NCBI GenBank assembly: GCA_947471745.1
Contig: CANJKZ010000926.1
Span: forward strand, 619,501-683,500
Reading direction: 5' to 3'
From: Closterium sp. Naga37s-1
Lineage: Eukaryota > Streptophyta > Zygnematophyceae > Desmidiales > Closteriaceae
DNA: 64,000 bases
The notes below the pieces were generated by a model. It had not been told where the DNA came from. It did no database searches and saw only the letters and a list, made by a program, of their open reading frames with translations. A program made the translations under genes and the position numbers. Shown here in pieces: positions 61,966 through 64,000 of the stretch; the stretch's first letter is position 1, and every line of letters starts with the position of its first letter.

Positions 61966-63962
61966 TTATGCTTGCGGAGTCCCTCGGCTGGCGCTAGCTT
62001 GGGCGCTCTCGGTCCTCCCGACCGCGATGCCGTCTGCAGAGATGCGGAGACCATGGTGGCCCCAGGCCCATGTCTGAGACGCTGCATCATACTCGGGCCT
62101 GAACTCAACGATGGCCTGTGTGACAGCGCTCTTCACAAGGACGTGGAGGCCGTCCACGATCTGGGCGTTACGTGTGGCGGAGTTTGAGAGTCGGCCCTTG
62201 CGCGCATCCCAGTTCCGGATAGCATCTGTCACCTGCGCACAACATAGCACAAATTCTCCCGTATGAGAATCCCATCGATGCGCACCGTACATTTTAAATG
62301 GAAGCTATTGGTTGCCTTCATACCACGTGCTCTAGCCAGGCCATGTGGTACAGCTTCAGCGTCACTGTCCCGTTCACCATCCTTGGCTTGAACGCCGCCC
62401 GTGCGCATGCTGTAAAGGCGCCCGACGCGAAGGGAATCCCGTTACGGTAGTAGCTCCAGTGAGAGAGTGCCAGCCTCTCTGCAGCATTAGACACACACGT
62501 AATGTGCACGCATTAGACGCACACGGCGATCACAATCATTCACAGGCACAGCGTGCGACTGGTTGGGGTCAATGATCGTACCCGGCGGCACGTCTCCGAG
62601 GCCGACCCGATCCCGGACCCTCGCCAGCGTGCGCATGGAGGGTGCTGCCCAGGGGCTTTTCGCGTCCTTCGCGTCGCGAAACAGCCCTATCTTTGGGAGC
62701 GAGATGTCGCGGACCCTCCCAGCCGCACCCGTTTTCCAGTCGCTGAGAGACCTGTTGAAGTCGACCCGACGTGCCTTGTCGGCCGCGAGTGCAAGGCTTG
62801 CGTAGTTGACAGTGAGGTTATCAACGACTGCGCATATGCCCCAGGTCTTGGCGGCGCTGCTCGGGTAGAACGTCAGATGCTTGTTGGGACGCCGGATGAA
62901 AAGATGGACGCGAGCCTGCTCACATATTTCCTTCACGCACGAAAAAAGCGGCACATCGTCGACAGGCCCAGCTGTTACACGGCATGCAAATGCGCAGAGT
63001 AAACACATTAGGCGTGCATCAGGTACAGCAAACCTTCCATCCCTTGTCGGCAGGCAGGAGACTAAGAGCCTCTTTCAGAATCGCTGAAGTTGACGACCGA
63101 ATGTGACCCTCCAGTCCTTCATCTACCTCTTCCTTATCCTCGGACGCAGTCTCTGACGTGGACCGTGCACGGCGCGCCTTGCGTCGCTTTCCCTTGCCCG
63201 ATGTGCGCTTCCGACGCCTCTTTCTCTGTCGTTCGCCGTCACCAGCAGGCTTTGCAAGAAACACGGACTCCAGCCTTGCTATTGCACGCGCAGTAGCTTC
63301 CTGCAGCTCGCGCAAACTGGTCATCTCCTCCCGCGTCACCGGAGTTTCGGCAGGCTCACGTTCCGCGCCAGCGTCCTCCTCATCGTCGCCTGCTTCCGCA
63401 GCGTCGTCCTCATGGTCGCCTGATTCCGCATCGTCCTCCTCGTGGTCGCCTGCTTCTGCATCGTCCTCTGCTTCCGCAGCATCTTCGTCATTGCTCCGCA
63501 CTGGGTTGAGCCTCGGGAGGGCCTCATTGGGATTGTCATCCGAGGATTGCGGTGTCGGAGATTCGGGCTCGCCTTCAACGGGCGCGGACCCATGGAGGAA
63601 TTCGTTGACGTTGCGTTTGCGCCGGCGGCGCGACGACTTGCCAACCGCAGCATCCTCCTCGTCCTGCCGGCTGGACCGTGCGGTTGACGAGCTACCCTCG
63701 GACGTGCTTCCATGTGACATACGCGAGTCTCCGCCCCCATGGGAGGGAGTCACAGCTGCATCATTTAAATGCGACGACACCAGATTAGTACCGTTATATT
63801 GTCCGCGAGCATTAGTGCACACAGATTTTAACAACGGTATTTAAGACCACTCCATAAAGCACGGCGACTTACGTGGTAGAGATGGAGGAGCCCGTTGCGT
63901 CTGCGGCGCATTGACGTTTTTCGGAAGTGACAGCCGAGGTTTCTTCGTCACTTGACGCCTAA
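61966..63962 (-). CDS. Unknown nuclear-type protein gene (3' five exons, 5' end beyond window)
   Basis: Exons 63962-63873, 63755-63027, 62971-62525, 62478-62324 and 62232-61966 have GT-AG borders and consistent phases. They give 561 residues plus a stop, open at the 5' side. The order is a basic start (RRQVTKKPRLSLPKN), an acidic Asp/Glu/Ala-rich tract, a short helix (SLRELQEATARAIARLESVF), a strongly basic KRRRKRTSGKGKRRKARRAR-type stretch that looks like a nuclear localisation signal, and a folded-looking C-terminal half of about 300 residues (IRRPNKHLTFYPSS, LALSHWSYYRNGIPF, FRPEYDAASQTWAW). No family was recognised. Acidic and basic tracts suggest a nuclear role, which is inference only. 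Confidence 0.6.
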
Positions 63963-64000
63963 CTGTGCCAGGCAGAAGGTAAGAGTTCCTCAGGTAAGCT

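Overview
The window looks like repeat-rich nuclear DNA of a green-lineage eukaryote. The best evidence is a spliced gene joining a MIP1-type leucine-zipper region to a DUF547 domain, a combination known from land plants and their algal relatives, surrounded by GC-rich short-LTR Ty1/copia elements. A streptophyte (charophyte) alga would fit, but the sequence alone cannot fix the species.

Layout. 1-1826: 3' half of a copia element (A) with an internal deletion. 2408-13800, minus strand: a 12-exon DUF547 gene whose splice phases all agree (2,065 aa predicted). Its introns hold minisatellites and tandem partial copies of its own exon edges. 15052-15382: a solo LTR with an ATATC target duplication. 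15788 to about 31232: an old, dead copia element (O), interrupted twice, by an internally deleted minus-strand copia (M, 16238-19773, TSD CAGCA) in its leader and by an intact copia (I, 22405-29881, identical 133-bp LTRs, TSD AATGA, one 1,997-codon gag-pol frame) in its reverse transcriptase. 31236-32126: a candidate CACTA-type element carrying a 41-nt poly(C) run. 32327-33310: seven ~140-bp tandem units, six with a TATATA box and one with a variant. 33317-34300: a host segment that recurs at 42736-42858 plus 56628-57220.

34886-41596: copia B, of a different lineage with longer LTRs, nearly complete but with one frameshift and two in-frame stops. 41932-42142: a hAT-type MITE with an 8-bp TSD. 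42859-56627: copia C (same lineage as B, TSD GCCTG), split inside its gag zinc knuckle by the short-LTR copia D (44762-51541, TSD GCCAC). 57374-59388, minus strand: a 5' fragment of an O-like copia (E). 59568-60565 and 61966-63962: two spliced minus-strand genes of unknown function, the second running off the right edge. Between them lies a 200-bp cluster of 15 GTGAC/GTCAC motifs.

Only three host genes are supported: the DUF547 gene and the two unknown ones. Most of the window is nested retrotransposon. Only element I looks recently active, and its protease motif carries an unusual residue. Exon coordinates come from reading splice sites and phase by eye; no transcript data were available.
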